Shown piece after piece: positions 34,278-45,040 of a stretch of DNA of 64,000 nucleotides (positions are counted from its first letter, which is position 1; each line of letters opens with the position of its first letter). The stretch comes from JARRKU01 sp050288425. Lineage in GTDB: Bacteria > Desulfobacterota > Desulfobacteria > Desulfobacterales > Desulfosarcinaceae. Made by a program: the position numbers and the translations under genes. The notes under the pieces were generated by a model. The model saw only the letters and a program-made list of their open reading frames with translations, was not told the origin of the DNA and ran no database searches. The stretch is from the NCBI GenBank assembly GCA_050288425.1, contig JBNKDU010000087.1, forward strand, positions 48,680 to 112,679. The letters run 5' to 3'.

Positions 34278-35180
34278 ATGGAACAGATATCGTTCTTCAG
34301 TCAGTTGCTTCAATTTGTTATCACCGGCATTACCGTTGGCAGTGTTTACGCCATGGTGGCCATCGGTTTCAATATCATCTACAATGTGACCGAAATCATC
34401 AACCTCGCCCAGGGAGAATTTGTCATGCTCGGCGGGCTGGTCATGGTCTTCTGGCATGCCGTTGCCGGTCTACCCCTGGTGTGGGCGTTTCCGGCCACCC
34501 TTGCGGTGGTCATGGTGGTCGGTTTGCTTCTGGACCGCCTGGCCATTCGTCCCATCCGCCGGCCGACGGTCCTGTCCCTGATCATCGCCACCATCGCCGC
34601 CTCCATCATCCTCAAGGGGCTGGCCATGGTGATCTGGGGCAAGGATCCCTTCGATCTGCCGGCATTCTCAGGCCGCACCCCCATCCTCCTGGCCGGCGCG
34701 GTGGTTCAGCCGCAATACCTGTGGGTCATCGGCTTTCTGATCGTCGTGGTCGTCGGCTTGACCCTTTTTTTCGAAAAAACCATTGTGGGCAAGGCCATGC
34801 GCGCCTGCGCGGACAATCCCGACGCGGCGCGACTGGTGGGTATCGATGTCAGCAAAATGATTCTGCTGGCCTTCGGCTTGTCGGCGGCCATCGGCGCCGT
34901 GGCCGGCATAACGGTAACCCCCATCGCCCTGATGGAATATGACCGTGGGGCCATGCTGGCCGTGAAGGGATTCGGTGCCGCCATCCTGGGTGGCCTGGGC
35001 AGTTTTTCGGGCGCCGTTATCGGCGGGTTGATTATCGGCATTATCGAATCCATGGGCGCCGGTCTGCTCTCCTCGGGTTACAAGGACGCCTATGCCCTGA
35101 TCGTCCTGCTGGCCGTATTATTCGTACGTCCCAGCGGAATCATGGGGGACGCGGCAGCGACCCAACAAAAGCGATTTTAG
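34278..35180 (+). CDS. livH: Branched-chain amino-acid ABC permease LivH-type
   Basis: A 300-residue inner-membrane permease with about eight helices. GSVYAMVAIGFNIIYNVTEIINLAQGEFVMLGG is the LivH opening; the cytoplasmic EAA-like loop ACADNPDAARLVGID contacts the ATPase. The C-terminal half carries VKGFGAAILGGLGSFSGAVIGG. It is one half of the heterodimeric channel with LivM. Met 34278 is preferred over the TTG seven codons earlier because it is preceded by AAGCGGGG. livM follows one base after its stop. Confidence 0.92.
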   Translation: MEQISFFSQLLQFVITGITVGSVYAMVAIGFNIIYNVTEIINLAQGEFVMLGGLVMVFWHAVAGLPLVWAFPATLAVVMVVGLLLDRLAIRPIRRPTVLSLIIATIAASIILKGLAMVIWGKDPFDLPAFSGRTPILLAGAVVQPQYLWVIGFLIVVVVGLTLFFEKTIVGKAMRACADNPDAARLVGIDVSKMILLAFGLSAAIGAVAGITVTPIALMEYDRGAMLAVKGFGAAILGGLGSFSGAVIGGLIIGIIESMGAGLLSSGYKDAYALIVLLAVLFVRPSGIMGDAAATQQKRF

Positions 35181-36139
35181 CATGCTAAAGATCCGTTTGC
35201 TTCCCATCCTTTTTTTCGCCCTTTTCATCCTCGTTCTCCCCTTGCTGACAGCGATATGGCCGGCCATCGACAACTACCCGGACATCATGGTGTTTGCCGG
35301 AATCTACAGCCTGATGACGCTGGGCCTGAGCATGCTGATGGGGTATGCCGGCCAGATCTCCCTGGGACATGCGGCCTTCTTCGGAATCGGCGCGTATGTA
35401 TCCGCCATTTTGACCGCTACTTTCGGACTGAATCCCTGGTTCTGCATGCTGGCGGGCGCTGTGATCACGGCCCTGGTCGCCGTCATCGTGGGAACCCCTT
35501 CCCTCAAACTCAGGGGACATTACCTGGCCATGGCCACCCTGGCCTTCGGAATCATCGTCTTTATCGTCTTCAACGAGAACACCGAATGGACCGGAGGACC
35601 GGACGGCATGACCGGCATCCCCTCCCTGAACCTGTTTGGCTTTTCCTTCGACTCCATCAATGCGTACTACTACCTGGTGTGGGGAATGGTCATGGCGGCC
35701 TTCTTTTTTACCATCAACCTGCTTCAGTCGCCCACGGGAAGGGCGTTGCGCGCCATCCACACCAGCGAACCGGCCGCCGGCGCCATGGGGATCTCCATCG
35801 TTCGCTGCAAAGTCGCGGTCTTCGTCTATTCGGCCGTCCTCGCATCGGTGGCCGGCAGCCTCTATTCGCACTACATGAATTTCGTGAACCCATCCTCCTT
35901 CGATTTATTCTTTTCCATCAAGCTGATCATCATGATCGCCCTGGGCGGCATGTACAACATATGGGGGGCGATCATCGGCGCGATCCTGATCACCTTCCTG
36001 AGCATGGAATGGCTGCATTTTTTCGGCGAATTTGAGATCATGGTCTATGGCGCCATTCTGCTGATCGTGACCATGTTCATGCCCGATGGCATCGCAGGAG
36101 TGCCTGCCATGTTGGGCAAATGGATGAGGAGAGCCAAAC

Positions 36140-36926
<787 letters not shown>

Positions 36927-36940
<14 letters not shown>

Positions 36941-37652
36941 CCGGCTGAGCGCTTCCTACGGTTCCATTGCCGCCCTGCGGGACGCGTCCATCCATGTCCC
37001 GGAAGGCCAAACGGTTTCCATCATCGGGGCCAACGGAGCCGGCAAATCGACGCTGCTGAAAGCGATTTCCGGCTTGATCACCGAGAAATCCGGTCGCATC
37101 CTGTTCAAAGACCGGGACATCATCTCCCTGCCGGCCAACCGCATCGTGGGACTGGGCATCTCCCAGGTGGCCGAAGGCCGTCAGATATTCACCCACATGA
37201 CGGTGACGGACAATATCCACCTGGGCGCCTACCTGTACCACAAGCGCCGCAACCGCGAAGAGATACAGCAACGGATCACCCGGATTTACGAGATGTTCCC
37301 GATTCTGGAAAAGCGTGCCCGCCAGATCGCCGGCACCTTATCCGGAGGAGAACAGCAGATGCTGGCCATCGCCCGGGCGTTGATGACCCGTCCCAAGCTG
37401 CTGCTGCTGGACGAACCTTCCATGGGTCTTGCGCCGTTGATCGTCAAGGAGATCTTCGAAAATATCCAACGTCTCCACGCCATGGGCACGACGATCTTAT
37501 TGGTGGAACAGAATGCGCAGGCGGCTTTGCAGATTGCCGATTTCGCCTATGTGTTGGAAACCGGTCGCATCGTCCATGAAGGTCCGGCCATAGAATTGTG
37601 CAACGACCCCAAGGTGAAAGAGGCTTACCTGGGTTGTGAAATACGTCAGTAG
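36927..37652 (+). CDS. livF: Branched-chain amino-acid ABC ATPase LivF-type
   Basis: A 241-residue ATPase. Walker A GANGAGKST, Q-loop GISQVAEGRQIF, signature LSGGEQQMLAIARAL, Walker B LLLLDEPSMGLAPLIV and the LVEQNAQAALQIADFAYVLETG tail are typical of LivF. It forms the heterodimeric motor with LivG. It is the last transporter gene; the indolepyruvate oxidoreductase genes follow after 77 bases containing AGGAGGAGG, so co-transcription is likely. Confidence 0.93.
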
Positions 37653-37729
37653 CAACATGCCGGCCCCAGGAGGAGGAAGGTTCCATCCAATCCCGGTGGC
37701 CTGGCCATCGGACCAAGAAAGAAGGAAGC

Positions 37730-39610
37730 ATGCATAAATTACTCAAGGAAACCCCCGGTGAAAAATTATGGCTTCTGGGCAATGAGGCCATCGCACGCGG
37801 CGCCATCGAAGCCGGAGTGGCCTTTGCCACCACCTATCCGGGTACGCCCTCCTCGGAAATTTCGCTCCATCTTTTCCAGATGTCCCGGGAAAGCGATCTC
37901 TACTTCGAGTACAGCACCAACGAGAAGGTCGCCCTGGAAGTGGCCGCCGGTGCGGCCAATTCGGGTCTGCGCACCATGTGCATGATGAAGCACGTGGGCC
38001 TGAACGTGGCTGCCGATCCGCTGGTCACCCTCGGTTACGTGGGCGTCAGGGGCGGTCTGGTGATCCTGACCGCCGACGACCCGTTCATGTTCTCCAGCCA
38101 GAACGAGCAGGACAACCGCTACTATAGCAAACTGGCCGGTCTGCCCATGGTGGAGCCCTCCTCGGTGGAAGAAGCCAAGGAGATGGTCGCATATGCATTC
38201 GAGCTCTCCGAGCAACTGCAGGAACCCGTCCTGCTGCGCACCACCACCCGCATCAACCACTCCAGCGCATTCGTAACCCTTGGCGATATCCGGCCCCCCA
38301 AGACCGAAGGCCGCTTCGAGAAAGATCCGTTCCGCTATGTCACCGTTCCGGGCGTATCGCGCAAACTGCACGCGACGCTGCTGGAAAACCTGGCCAAGGC
38401 GGCCGAACTGTCCGAAGGTTCGCCTTACAACCGGGTGGAAGGCCGGGGCCGGTGGGGCATCGTCTGCAGCGGGGTCAGCTACAACTATGTGGCCGACGCT
38501 GTCGTCGAACTGGGCATCGGCGACCGGGCGCGGATCTTGCGTATCGGGTTTTCCAATCCCCTGCCGGCCGGGATGATTGCCGATTTCCTGCGCGGCTGTA
38601 CCCGGGTGCTGGTGGCCGAAGAGGGCGAGCCCTTCCTGGAAGAGGGAATACGCGCCATCGCCCAGGCCGCCGGCCTGATGCTGCCCATCCAGGGCAAGGG
38701 AGAAAAACTTTTCTCCCGGCTCTATGAACTGGACCCGGCCAAAGCCCGGCAGGCCATCGCCGCCTGCTTCGATATCGACTACACCGCGCCGCGGCCGCCG
38801 GACACCTCCAAGCTGCCCGAAGCCCCCCCGCGACCGCCCAACTTATGCGCCGGCTGCTCCCACCGGGCGACCTTGTATGCCGTGAAGAAAGCAGCCCAGG
38901 ACCTGGATGTGGTCTTTCCCACCGACATCGGCTGCTATACCCTCGGCTTTCTTCCGCCCTTGTCCATGGGGGATTTCGTGATCTGCATGGGCTCATCGGT
39001 CAGCGCAGGCTGCGGGTTTGCCGCGGCCACCCACCAGAAAGTGGTCTCTTTCATCGGCGATTCCACCTTCTTCCACTCGGGCCTGACCGGGTTGGTCAAC
39101 GCGGTTTTCAATCGACATGACCTGACCCTGGTCATCCTGGACAACAGCATTACCGCCATGACCGGGCATCAGCCCAACCCCGGCGTGGACATGGCCGACT
39201 TCCAACTCCAGGGATACGGCCGGGTCTCCATCGAGGCCGTGGTCAAAGCGATGGGCGTGGAACACGTCGCCGTGATCAAGCCGTACAAGGTGAAGAAAAG
39301 CATCGAAGCCATCCGGGCGGCCATCGAATTCCAAGGGGTATCGGTGATCATCTCCCGGGAGATGTGCACCCTCTACGCCAGAGGGCTGAAACGACTCAAG
39401 AAGCGCGCCTTCCAGGTGACCGACCGTTGCAAGAACCATCGGGACTGCATCAACGAATTCGCCTGCCCGGCCTTCTATCTGGAAGGCGACCGGGTGCGCA
39501 TCCAGGCGGACACCTGTGTGGGCTGCGCCGTATGCGCCCAGATCTGCCCGGAAAATGCCATCACGCCGCTGCAGAAAGAACTAACCGCAACAGAGGGGAA
39601 GGTTCCATGA
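37730..39610 (+). CDS. iorA: Indolepyruvate:ferredoxin oxidoreductase, alpha subunit
   Basis: A 626-residue TPP- and Fe-S-dependent enzyme that oxidatively decarboxylates aryl (and sometimes branched) 2-oxo acids to acyl-CoA with reduced ferredoxin. The N-terminal pyrimidine-binding region has LLGNEAIARGAIEAGV and TTYPGTPSSEI; the middle NLCAGCSHRATLYAV and IGCYTLGFLPP belong to the TPP domain; GDSTFFHSGLTGLVNA and LDNSITAMTGHQPNP bind diphosphate. The C-terminus carries two ferredoxin-like 4Fe-4S motifs (CKNHRDCINEFACP and CVGCAVCAQICP). It overlaps iorB by four bases (ATGA). Confidence 0.95.
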   Translation: MHKLLKETPGEKLWLLGNEAIARGAIEAGVAFATTYPGTPSSEISLHLFQMSRESDLYFEYSTNEKVALEVAAGAANSGLRTMCMMKHVGLNVAADPLVTLGYVGVRGGLVILTADDPFMFSSQNEQDNRYYSKLAGLPMVEPSSVEEAKEMVAYAFELSEQLQEPVLLRTTTRINHSSAFVTLGDIRPPKTEGRFEKDPFRYVTVPGVSRKLHATLLENLAKAAELSEGSPYNRVEGRGRWGIVCSGVSYNYVADAVVELGIGDRARILRIGFSNPLPAGMIADFLRGCTRVLVAEEGEPFLEEGIRAIAQAAGLMLPIQGKGEKLFSRLYELDPAKARQAIAACFDIDYTAPRPPDTSKLPEAPPRPPNLCAGCSHRATLYAVKKAAQDLDVVFPTDIGCYTLGFLPPLSMGDFVICMGSSVSAGCGFAAATHQKVVSFIGDSTFFHSGLTGLVNAVFNRHDLTLVILDNSITAMTGHQPNPGVDMADFQLQGYGRVSIEAVVKAMGVEHVAVIKPYKVKKSIEAIRAAIEFQGVSVIISREMCTLYARGLKRLKKRAFQVTDRCKNHRDCINEFACPAFYLEGDRVRIQADTCVGCAVCAQICPENAITPLQKELTATEGKVP

Positions 39611-40203
39611 ATCCAACACGCTTGATCATCGTCGCCGTGGGCGGACAGGGCAACCTGCTGGCCTCCCGGGTGCTCGGCGAGGCGGCCCTGCTGGCCGATG
39701 TGCCGGTGCGCATGAGTGAAATCCACGGAATGGCCCAGCGTGGCGGGGTGGTGGAATCGGCCATCGTGTTCGGCCAGGCCCGCAGCTCCATCATCAGCGA
39801 CGGCGAAGCCGACGTGCTGGTGGGTTTCGAGCCGTCGGAAACCCTGCGGGCCATGAACAAGTGCAAGCGCGACACCGTCGTCATCACCAACATGGCGCCC
39901 CTGCCGCCTTTCACAGTGGCCATCGGCAAAGGCGTCTACCCCGACCTTGCGAAACTGCCGGATCAGCTTCGGTCCCGGGTCAGGAAGGTGGTGGCCGTCG
40001 ATGCGGCCGCCCTGGCCAAGCAGGCCGGCAACATCATGTCGGTGAACATGGTGCTGATGGGCGCCTTGATGCAATCCGGCACATTGCCCATCGACGCCGA
40101 TCAGATCAGGCAGGTGATCCGCACCAAGACCAAAGCCGCCTTCGTGGAGGTCAACCTCGAGGCCTTCGAGCTCGGCTATGAAGCGGCGTCCGCCGCCGAC
40201 TGA
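39607..40203 (+). CDS. iorB: Indolepyruvate:ferredoxin oxidoreductase, beta subunit
   Basis: A 198-residue partner of IorA with the 2-oxoacid:acceptor oxidoreductase gamma-type fold: IIVAVGGQGNLLASRVLGEAA, EIHGMAQRGGVVESAIVFG and VLVGFEPSETLRAM. The start at 39607 overlaps the iorA stop in ATGA. Together with the Liv transporter and the downstream acyl-CoA synthetase it suggests uptake and oxidation of amino-acid-derived 2-oxo acids, with electrons passed to ferredoxin. Confidence 0.95.
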   Translation: MNPTRLIIVAVGGQGNLLASRVLGEAALLADVPVRMSEIHGMAQRGGVVESAIVFGQARSSIISDGEADVLVGFEPSETLRAMNKCKRDTVVITNMAPLPPFTVAIGKGVYPDLAKLPDQLRSRVRKVVAVDAAALAKQAGNIMSVNMVLMGALMQSGTLPIDADQIRQVIRTKTKAAFVEVNLEAFELGYEAASAAD

Positions 40204-40204
40204 C

Positions 40205-40226
40205 CCCGAACGTTGCAACGTTCGGG
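40205..40226. promoter_or_regulatory. Perfect 22-bp palindrome after iorB
   Basis: CCCGAACGTTG is followed directly by its exact reverse complement CAACGTTCGGG, starting two bases after the iorB stop. With no U-run it resembles an operator more than a terminator, although a short hairpin with a 4-base loop is possible. It lies about 100 bases before the acyl-CoA synthetase start. Confidence 0.5.
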
Positions 40227-40324
40227 TGAAAACTGACGGCGAAGATCGGAAGTAGATGAAAGCATCGACGTTATTAACCACAGGATCGCCCTGGCCCTTA
40301 AACATGCAATGAGGAGGTACGCCC

Positions 40325-41905
40325 GTGAACTACTCGAGATATGCCGCCATTCATGCCCGGCACCTTCCGGATAAAATCTGCCTGATTGAAAGAACGCCGT
40401 CGTCGAATCAACGCAGAACGTTGACATGGAGACAATTCAACGATGCCATCAACCGGACGGCGAATTATCTGGCGAATGAAGCGGGCGTAAAGAACGGCGA
40501 TTATGTGCTGCACCTGCAAAACAACTCCATGGAATGGCTGATCACCTATTACGCCATCATCCGCCTGGGTGCGACGGTGGTGCCGCTCAATTTCCGCTTC
40601 GAGGGTCCCGATATCCTTTTCTCGGCGGGCGTCTGCAAACCCAAGGTCTTCATCCTGGGGTCTGAATTCCTGAAGGTTGTTCAACCGATCCGGGAAAAAC
40701 TCAAGACGGTCGGCACGTATATTTGCGTGGGAGAAGACCCCCCCGCGGACATGATCGAATTTCAATCGGTCCGGGCCTACGAGGACGCAGCCGACGTCAT
40801 GGTGGACGTCCCCGACGACCACTACCTGGCCATGATGTTCACTTCCGGCACCACCGGGCAGCCCAAGCCGGTGATTCACACCCACGGCTCCATCCGCAAT
40901 ACCGCCATCGGCAACGGCATGTCGTATTTCGTGCAGACCAATGACAACTATCTTCTCTTTCTCCCGCTCTACCACAGCGGCACCATGTTCCTCTGGGCGC
41001 CCTTTTACGCCACCGGCGCCACCGGCACCATCCTCCGCGAATTCAATGATCCCAGGTACATCGTCGAGGCGCTGGCCGAGGAAAAATGCACCGATACGCT
41101 GTTCGTGGTGCCCATCGCCATCGCGTTGCTGAACGCCGTCGACGCCGGGGCCATCGACCTGGCGGAGTACGATCTGTCCGCCTGGCGGTATATGGAGATC
41201 GGCGCCCAGCCGGTCCCCTTCGATATCATGAAGAAGCTGGTGGATACGCTGCCGGCAAGGGTATCCAACATTTACGGCATCACCGAGGGCGGCGGCGGCG
41301 GCCTGATGAACCTGTACCCCGAAGATGTATTGCGCAAACCGGGCGCCATCGGCAAGCCCACCTTCGGTGTGGAAGCGAAGCTCGTCGATTGGAGCGGAAA
41401 GGAGCTTCCCGCCGGTGAAGTCGGAGAACTGCTTCTCAAGACAGACCGCAATATGCTTTGCTATCATGGAAATCCGGAAATGACGTCGGAAACCATCAAA
41501 AACGGCTGGCTCCATACCGGCGATCTGCTGAAAGCCGATGAAGAAGGCTATTACTATATCGTGGACCGGATGAAAGACATGGTCACCAGCGGAGGTGAAA
41601 ATATCTATCCGGTGGAGATCGAGGACGCCCTGATGGATCACCCGGATATCGACGACGTGGCCTGCATCGGGTATCCGGACGAACGGCTGGTGGAGATCGT
41701 ACTGGCCGTGGTTCAGCTCAAGGCGGGCAAGACGATGACCGAAGAAGAACTCATCGAGTTCGCGAAATCGAAACTGGCTCGTTATAAGGTGCCGCGCAAG
41801 GTCATCTTCGACATGGTTCCCCGAAACCCGACCGGCAAGCTGATGAAGCCCCAGCTGAGAGAAAAGTATACCGGCCGGAAGGAAGCATTCCAAAATCTGG
41901 TATAA
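40325..41905 (+). CDS. AMP-forming acyl-CoA synthetase
   Basis: A 526-residue ANL-superfamily ligase. The P-loop-like motif MFTSGTTGQPKPVIHTHG (about residues 172-189), YGITEGGGGG, WLHTGDLLKADEEGYYYIVDR and GGENIYPVEIEDAL are the A3, A5, A7 and A8 core motifs, with the C-terminal catalytic Lys in PRNPTGKLMKPQLR. It activates a carboxylic acid to acyl-CoA; linkage to iorAB suggests an aryl or branched acid. GTG 40325 is preceded by GAGGAGGT at seven bases. Confidence 0.88.
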   Translation: MNYSRYAAIHARHLPDKICLIERTPSSNQRRTLTWRQFNDAINRTANYLANEAGVKNGDYVLHLQNNSMEWLITYYAIIRLGATVVPLNFRFEGPDILFSAGVCKPKVFILGSEFLKVVQPIREKLKTVGTYICVGEDPPADMIEFQSVRAYEDAADVMVDVPDDHYLAMMFTSGTTGQPKPVIHTHGSIRNTAIGNGMSYFVQTNDNYLLFLPLYHSGTMFLWAPFYATGATGTILREFNDPRYIVEALAEEKCTDTLFVVPIAIALLNAVDAGAIDLAEYDLSAWRYMEIGAQPVPFDIMKKLVDTLPARVSNIYGITEGGGGGLMNLYPEDVLRKPGAIGKPTFGVEAKLVDWSGKELPAGEVGELLLKTDRNMLCYHGNPEMTSETIKNGWLHTGDLLKADEEGYYYIVDRMKDMVTSGGENIYPVEIEDALMDHPDIDDVACIGYPDERLVEIVLAVVQLKAGKTMTEEELIEFAKSKLARYKVPRKVIFDMVPRNPTGKLMKPQLREKYTGRKEAFQNLV

Positions 41906-41920
41906 ACCCGAGGCGCGTCG

Positions 41921-44671
41921 TCACAGCGCCGCATGCATTTCGTCCAGCGCTTGCCGGACGGTAGCGGCCAGCTCTTTCATGGCAAATGGTTTGCGGATCA
42001 GGCGCACGCCATCGTCCTGAATACCGTAATGGGCAATGATATCGGCCGTATATCCTGAAATATACACGACCTTTGTCTTCGGACAGAGCGATTCGATTCT
42101 CCGGGCCAATTCCCGGCCATCCATCTGGGGCATGATGACGTCGGTGATGAGCAATTGAATCCTGCCCGCGTGTTCCTCTGCAAGGCCCAGGGCCTTCGCG
42201 GGCGTATCGGCCGTGAAGACCGTGTACCCCAGCCTGCTGAGAATCTTCTGGGTCAGCTTGAGAATCGCCAGATCGTCTTCCACCAGCAGAATCGTCTCAC
42301 CCTGTCCGGCGGGGACGCCTTCCGTTTCCAGTTCCCGGATTTCGGAAATTTCCCCGGTATGCCGTGGTAGATAGACGCGAATCTCCGTTCCGCTTTCCGG
42401 CGCGCTGGTGACATCGATGAATCCGTTGTTTTGCCGGACGATGCCATACACCGTGGCGAGGCCGAGACCGGTGCCTTTATCTCGGCCCTTGGTGGTAAAA
42501 AAGGGCTCGAAAATATTCTTCAATATCTCCTTCTCCATTCCGCAGCCGTCGTCGCTCACGGAAAGGCACACAAAATCCCCGGGAATAAAACCGGCGTGAT
42601 CTTCACATTGCGCCTCGTCGATGCCGGTATTCTTCGTTTCGATGGTGATCCGGCCGACCCCCTCGATGGCATCCCGTGCGTTGACACACAGGTTGGCCAG
42701 AATCTGGCCGACCTGGGAGGGATCCATCATCACCGGCCAGAGATCTGCTCCCGGCAACCAGACGAGATCGATATCCTCGCCGATCAGCCGCCGGAGCATC
42801 TTGAGCATATTTTCCACGTTGCCGTTCAGGTCGAGGGCCCTGGGTTCGATCTCCTGTTTGCTGGCGAATGCCAGCAACTGCCGGGTGATTTCGGTGGCAT
42901 TGTCGGCCGCCTTGAGGATCTCCACCAGGTTGGCCCGTAGCGGGCTGTCCAAGGTCAGCTCCTCCAACGCAAGTTCGGAGAAACCGATGATGACGCTGAG
43001 GGCATTGTTGTAGTCGTGGGCCACCCCGCCTGCCAGACGTCCCACGGATTCCAGCTTCTGGGCCTGCCGGAGCTGCGCCTCGATATTCTTGAATCGGGTG
43101 TTATCGCGGAAAATCGTAAGTTTGGAAATGGAACCGTCCAGATGATAAATGGGCGAATTGGAGACCTGGTAGGTCTTGTTGTCTATGGGACTCACGACTT
43201 CGGTCTTGACGTGCTCTCCGCGCATCACCCTTTGATGGACGCACCAGGGGCAGTTTTCATCGAGTCCATGAATGACCTGGTGACAGCGCTCGCCCACGGC
43301 GTCGTAACCGATCCGCTGGATCATGGCGGAGTTCATATAGGCGATATGATAATCGTCCGAGCAGATATAGGCGGCATCGTCCATGGCCTCCATCATCGAT
43401 CGGTATTTCTCTTCGCTCTCGCGAAGCTCCGCCTCCACCTGTTCGCGCTCGCTGATGTCTCTTTGCAACTGAATATTGACGTTGGTCAGTTCGGCGGTGC
43501 GCAGTTCGACCAGATACTTCAAATAGTCACGGTGGCTGCGCATTTCGTCCTCGGCGTGCCTGCGCTTGGTACGGGCATAGGCCACGGATCCGCAACCTAA
43601 CGCCAACAGGATCAACATTGCCGTATACATCGACAGGATCCGGGACCAACGAGGCCCGATCTCCGCGGACAGGAACGCCGGCGAAATGTGGGATACAAGT
43701 TTCCAATAGTATTCCGTGCCTTCCAGCAGTCTCTCGCTGGGGGCGTATGGTTCTCCCGATCCGGTGCTCGATACCTGGGCCTCGGTGAATGGCCGAATGG
43801 TGGTGTACGTGTACATGCCGTCCGTATTGAAAAACTGCCCGGCTTCAGACTGGGTAATCTTCTGCCATGCCTGCGGAAAATATCTGGCAAAATTCCGGCC
43901 TCTTTTATCTTCGTACATGAACCCCCATTCATCTTCCTGGTTCATGCCCCGGAGATAAAACCCGTCGGAATTCAGGAGTAAAACCTCTCCGACACTATTT
44001 TCCGAGATTGTCGCCAATGTATTCAACAGATATTTCCCCAGGTAGTTGAGCAGCACGATCCCCCGCTTTATGCCCTTGCCGTCGAAAACGGGCGTACCGA
44101 AACGGATCATGGGTTTGTGCGGCTTTTCGACGATCCCATGTTCGATATTGAGGTCGAACGGCGACACGAACACCTCTCCTTCGGCAAGCTGCCATGTATC
44201 CCTGAAGTAGTAGCGTTCTCCCTTGGGCTGCAAATCTTCGAGTGGGACGATGGCCGGCGCGCCGTTATTGTAGTTGACGCGCAGGACTTCCCTGCCCTGT
44301 GCATCCAGGAACCGTGCCTGGTCGTAGATCTTCTTGATTCTGGAAAACCACAGGAACTCCCGGGCCAGCGACTCCCGGATCCGGGGCTCGTTGTTATCGA
44401 ACATCATGCGCAGCTCGTGGTGTTTGGACACGGCCAGCACGTCCGTGGCGATGGCCTGGATGTAACTGCTGACGACCTCCTTCTGGGTATTCAGCCGGCT
44501 GGTCTCTTTGAGCGTCAAGGTCAGCCGCTGACTCCTGGTCTCTTGGAGATGCAAGAAGGCGATGATTCCGCCCAACATAATCGCCAATGGAATGAAAAGG
44601 TAAAAAAAGGACCTCGCCACCCGCGACAGGTTCAATCTCTCCGCCGACTCCATGGTTGCTGAATGACTCAC
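41921..44671 (-). CDS. Cache-domain hybrid histidine kinase
   Basis: A 916-residue membrane kinase. TM1 is about residues 22-42; a large periplasmic dCache-like region follows (FLDAQGREVLRVNYN, FRDTWQLAEGEVFVSPFDLN), then TM2. A coiled coil leads to a PAS domain with a CPWC cysteine pair (ENCPWCVHQ), common in anaerobic deltaproteobacterial sensors. HisKA (VAHDYNNALSVIIGFSEL), HATPase (DDGCGMEK, GTGLGLATV) and a C-terminal receiver (VEDDLA, LLITDVIMPQMDG, LIRKPF) complete it. GTG 44671, five bases after GGAGGG, is preferred; ATG 44653 is the alternative. Confidence 0.88.
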   Translation of the reverse strand: MSHSATMESAERLNLSRVARSFFYLFIPLAIMLGGIIAFLHLQETRSQRLTLTLKETSRLNTQKEVVSSYIQAIATDVLAVSKHHELRMMFDNNEPRIRESLAREFLWFSRIKKIYDQARFLDAQGREVLRVNYNNGAPAIVPLEDLQPKGERYYFRDTWQLAEGEVFVSPFDLNIEHGIVEKPHKPMIRFGTPVFDGKGIKRGIVLLNYLGKYLLNTLATISENSVGEVLLLNSDGFYLRGMNQEDEWGFMYEDKRGRNFARYFPQAWQKITQSEAGQFFNTDGMYTYTTIRPFTEAQVSSTGSGEPYAPSERLLEGTEYYWKLVSHISPAFLSAEIGPRWSRILSMYTAMLILLALGCGSVAYARTKRRHAEDEMRSHRDYLKYLVELRTAELTNVNIQLQRDISEREQVEAELRESEEKYRSMMEAMDDAAYICSDDYHIAYMNSAMIQRIGYDAVGERCHQVIHGLDENCPWCVHQRVMRGEHVKTEVVSPIDNKTYQVSNSPIYHLDGSISKLTIFRDNTRFKNIEAQLRQAQKLESVGRLAGGVAHDYNNALSVIIGFSELALEELTLDSPLRANLVEILKAADNATEITRQLLAFASKQEIEPRALDLNGNVENMLKMLRRLIGEDIDLVWLPGADLWPVMMDPSQVGQILANLCVNARDAIEGVGRITIETKNTGIDEAQCEDHAGFIPGDFVCLSVSDDGCGMEKEILKNIFEPFFTTKGRDKGTGLGLATVYGIVRQNNGFIDVTSAPESGTEIRVYLPRHTGEISEIRELETEGVPAGQGETILLVEDDLAILKLTQKILSRLGYTVFTADTPAKALGLAEEHAGRIQLLITDVIMPQMDGRELARRIESLCPKTKVVYISGYTADIIAHYGIQDDGVRLIRKPFAMKELAATVRQALDEMHAAL

Positions 44672-45040
44672 ATTGTCCCTCCTCCACGGCGCACGGCAAG
44701 CGCTAACATCATCATGATATAAGACCTGGCTGACATTCAATGAATCGTAAGGACCGATCGAACGCCGATGGCAACCAGCCACCGAAACCGGCGCGCCGGC
44801 CATTTCAGATTTCAGGGAAAAAGCACTGAATTGGACAAAGAGAGGTCAGGACAGAATCAAGTGATGGGGTTATCATATTGATATTGGCTGAAGAATGCAA
44901 GTTGTCGGTTTGATTCAAAGAGCGCCATGCCTGCCCGCGATGTTGACATCTTGCATCAAGATCGACATACTCCGTCCCGGTTCTTAAATCACATTCGTAA
45001 ATCACAAAAAGTTCCCCCCACCATCCAGCAAGGAGCGGAC
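44672..45040. other. Divergent intergenic region
   Basis: A 369-bp spacer between the hybrid kinase (minus) and the YdgA-like gene (plus). It includes a 12-bp GC palindrome (CCGGCGCGCCGG, 44788-44799) and an AT-rich part near 44870 that may hold a promoter. I see no gene, and no sigma54 motif was found by eye. Confidence 0.4.

Noticed and set aside
40298..41893. A 531-codon minus-strand frame opposite the acyl-CoA synthetase
   Set aside because: The plus strand carries all core ANL-ligase motifs; the minus frame has none.
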